Assembly: GCA_946482655.1 (NCBI GenBank) | Contig: CAMLSA010000145.1 | Coordinates: 1-5,660, forward strand | Direction: 5' to 3' | Source of the DNA: an uncultured Sphingomonas sp. | GTDB taxonomy: Bacteria; Pseudomonadota; Alphaproteobacteria; Sphingomonadales; Sphingomonadaceae | Length of the DNA: 5,660 nt | Shown here: positions 4,885 through 5,660 of the stretch, piece by piece | Numbering within the stretch: the first letter of the stretch is position 1 | Layout of the letters: each line of letters opens with the position of its first letter | The notes under the pieces: model-generated | What the model was told of the DNA's origin: nothing | Seen by the model: only the letters and a program-made list of their open reading frames with translations | Database searches by the model: none | Made by a program: the position numbers and the translations under genes

Positions 4885-5660
4885 CGTTGCCGCACAGTCC
4901 GGTCGAGACACGCCGCTGAGGACCGATGCGACCGGCTGGAAGTCGGAAGGGATGCAGCGCCGGGTCGCTCGCCGCTACGCTGCCGAGCGGCGCTTTCGCG
5001 GCATCGGTTTCTTCGCGGTGGGGCTGTCGGGATTCTTCCTAGCCTTCCTGCTGGCGACGATGTTCTTCAACGGCATTCGCGGCTTCACCCAGACCGAGCT
5101 TAAGCTGACGATCGATTTCCCGAGCGTGGCCGCCGGGGTCTCGCCAGATGCCCTCAGAGGCGCGGGCGCCGACGAAGCGATGGCCATGCTCGACCTCGAA
5201 AGCCTCGCCGCAACTTCGGCAAGCGCCGCCTTCGGAGAGCAGGGGCCGGAACTACTGTCCGACGGCGCCTGGCTGTCGTTGCGCAATGCGCTCAAGGACG
5301 ACCCGTCCTTGCTGACTCGCAAGGCCGAAATCTGGCTGCCCGCCTCGGTCGAGGTCGATGCGGCCGCCAAGGGCAAGGGCGATGCGGCCACTGATCGGCT
5401 TGTTGCTCAGCTCGAAGCCAAGGACAGCCTGAAGACCGGGTTCAGCCAGACCTTCTTCAGTTCTTCCGACTCGACCGATCCGACCGTCGTCGGCATCTGG
5501 GGCGCGTTCAAGGGCACCTTGCTGACGATGCTGGTAACGGCGATGCTCGCCTTCCCTGTTGGAACGCTTGCCGCACTTTATCTCGAGGAATATGCGCCCC
5601 GCAATCGCTGGACCGACCTGATCGAGGTGTCGATCAACAACCTCGCGGCGGTGCCTTCGA
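4877..5660 (+). CDS. pstA: Phosphate ABC transporter permease PstA, 3' part beyond the window
   Basis: This is the partner of PstC in the phosphate channel. The frame is open to the right edge, giving 261 residues; most of the permease core is missing from view. The N-terminus is a DUF3333-type extension: a basic stretch (QRRVARRYAAERRFRG, 27-42), a membrane helix at about 42-64, then a probably periplasmic region to about 203 that is rich in Ala, Asp and Ser. The first core helix (about 206-235) leads into LYLEEYAP (234-241) and INNLAAVPS (253-261), both typical of PstA. The ATG at 4877 lies inside the end of pstC (ATGAGTGA, 8-base overlap). GGGAAG at 4868-4873 provides a ribosome binding site only three bases away, which suggests translation coupled to pstC. 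The last base in the window is the first of an incomplete codon. Confidence 0.93.
   Translation, partial: MSDVAAQSGRDTPLRTDATGWKSEGMQRRVARRYAAERRFRGIGFFAVGLSGFFLAFLLATMFFNGIRGFTQTELKLTIDFPSVAAGVSPDALRGAGADEAMAMLDLESLAATSASAAFGEQGPELLSDGAWLSLRNALKDDPSLLTRKAEIWLPASVEVDAAAKGKGDAATDRLVAQLEAKDSLKTGFSQTFFSSSDSTDPTVVGIWGAFKGTLLTMLVTAMLAFPVGTLAALYLEEYAPRNRWTDLIEVSINNLAAVPS

Noticed and set aside
4975..5391. Minus-strand frame opposite pstA
   Set aside because: It is Ser/Ala-rich low-complexity sequence opposite a clear pstA frame that runs to the window edge.
1..5660. tRNA, rRNA, CRISPR arrays, insertion sequences or prophage genes
   Set aside because: I saw no cloverleaf-like segments, regularly spaced repeats, transposase motifs or terminal repeats flanking a gene on reading both strands.

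Overview
The window is GC-rich DNA with strongly GC-biased third codon positions. It most resembles an alphaproteobacterium of the sphingomonad type. This rests on three family-level impressions, not on a species match: the fused N-terminal extensions on PstC (PstC_N/DUF3708-like) and PstA (DUF3333-like); a DUF4118 plus HisKA_2/HWE-type histidine kinase; and a TPR membrane protein whose N-terminal module recurs in rhizobia and sphingomonads.

Layout, all genes on the + strand. Positions 1-445 hold no convincing gene. They contain a striking 15-bp inverted repeat (154-193) and a possible promoter (349-378). Positions 446-2167 encode a 573-residue single-pass membrane protein with an N-terminal winged-helix-like module and a TPR-rich C-terminal half. 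A 129-base gap (2168-2296) carries a possible 16-codon leader ORF, a GAAA-capped hairpin and an oddly distant Shine-Dalgarno sequence. Positions 2297-3289 encode a membrane-anchored sensor histidine kinase with no response regulator in view. A 209-base gap (3290-3498) carries a good Pho-box candidate (CTGTCAT-AAAA-ATGAAAT), two perfect 8-bp inverted repeats and a possible 14-codon leader ORF. From 3499, pstC and pstA begin the high-affinity phosphate ABC transporter operon. They overlap by 8 bases, and pstA runs off the right edge.

How the genes work together: PstC and PstA form the inner-membrane channel of the PstSCAB phosphate importer. The ATPase PstB, and often PhoU and PhoB, would be expected beyond the right edge. 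No pstS lies in front of pstC. The Pho box suggests PhoB-dependent induction of pstCA under phosphate starvation, independent of the kinase gene upstream. The kinase is not PhoR: it has a HisKA_2-type HRxxN phosphoacceptor box. Whether it feeds into phosphate control or into another pathway, such as the alphaproteobacterial general stress response, cannot be told from this window.

I do not see a clearly new multi-gene system. The best leads are the structured leaders in front of the kinase and of pstC, the large inverted repeat at 154-193, and the possible CadC/ToxR-like architecture of the first gene.
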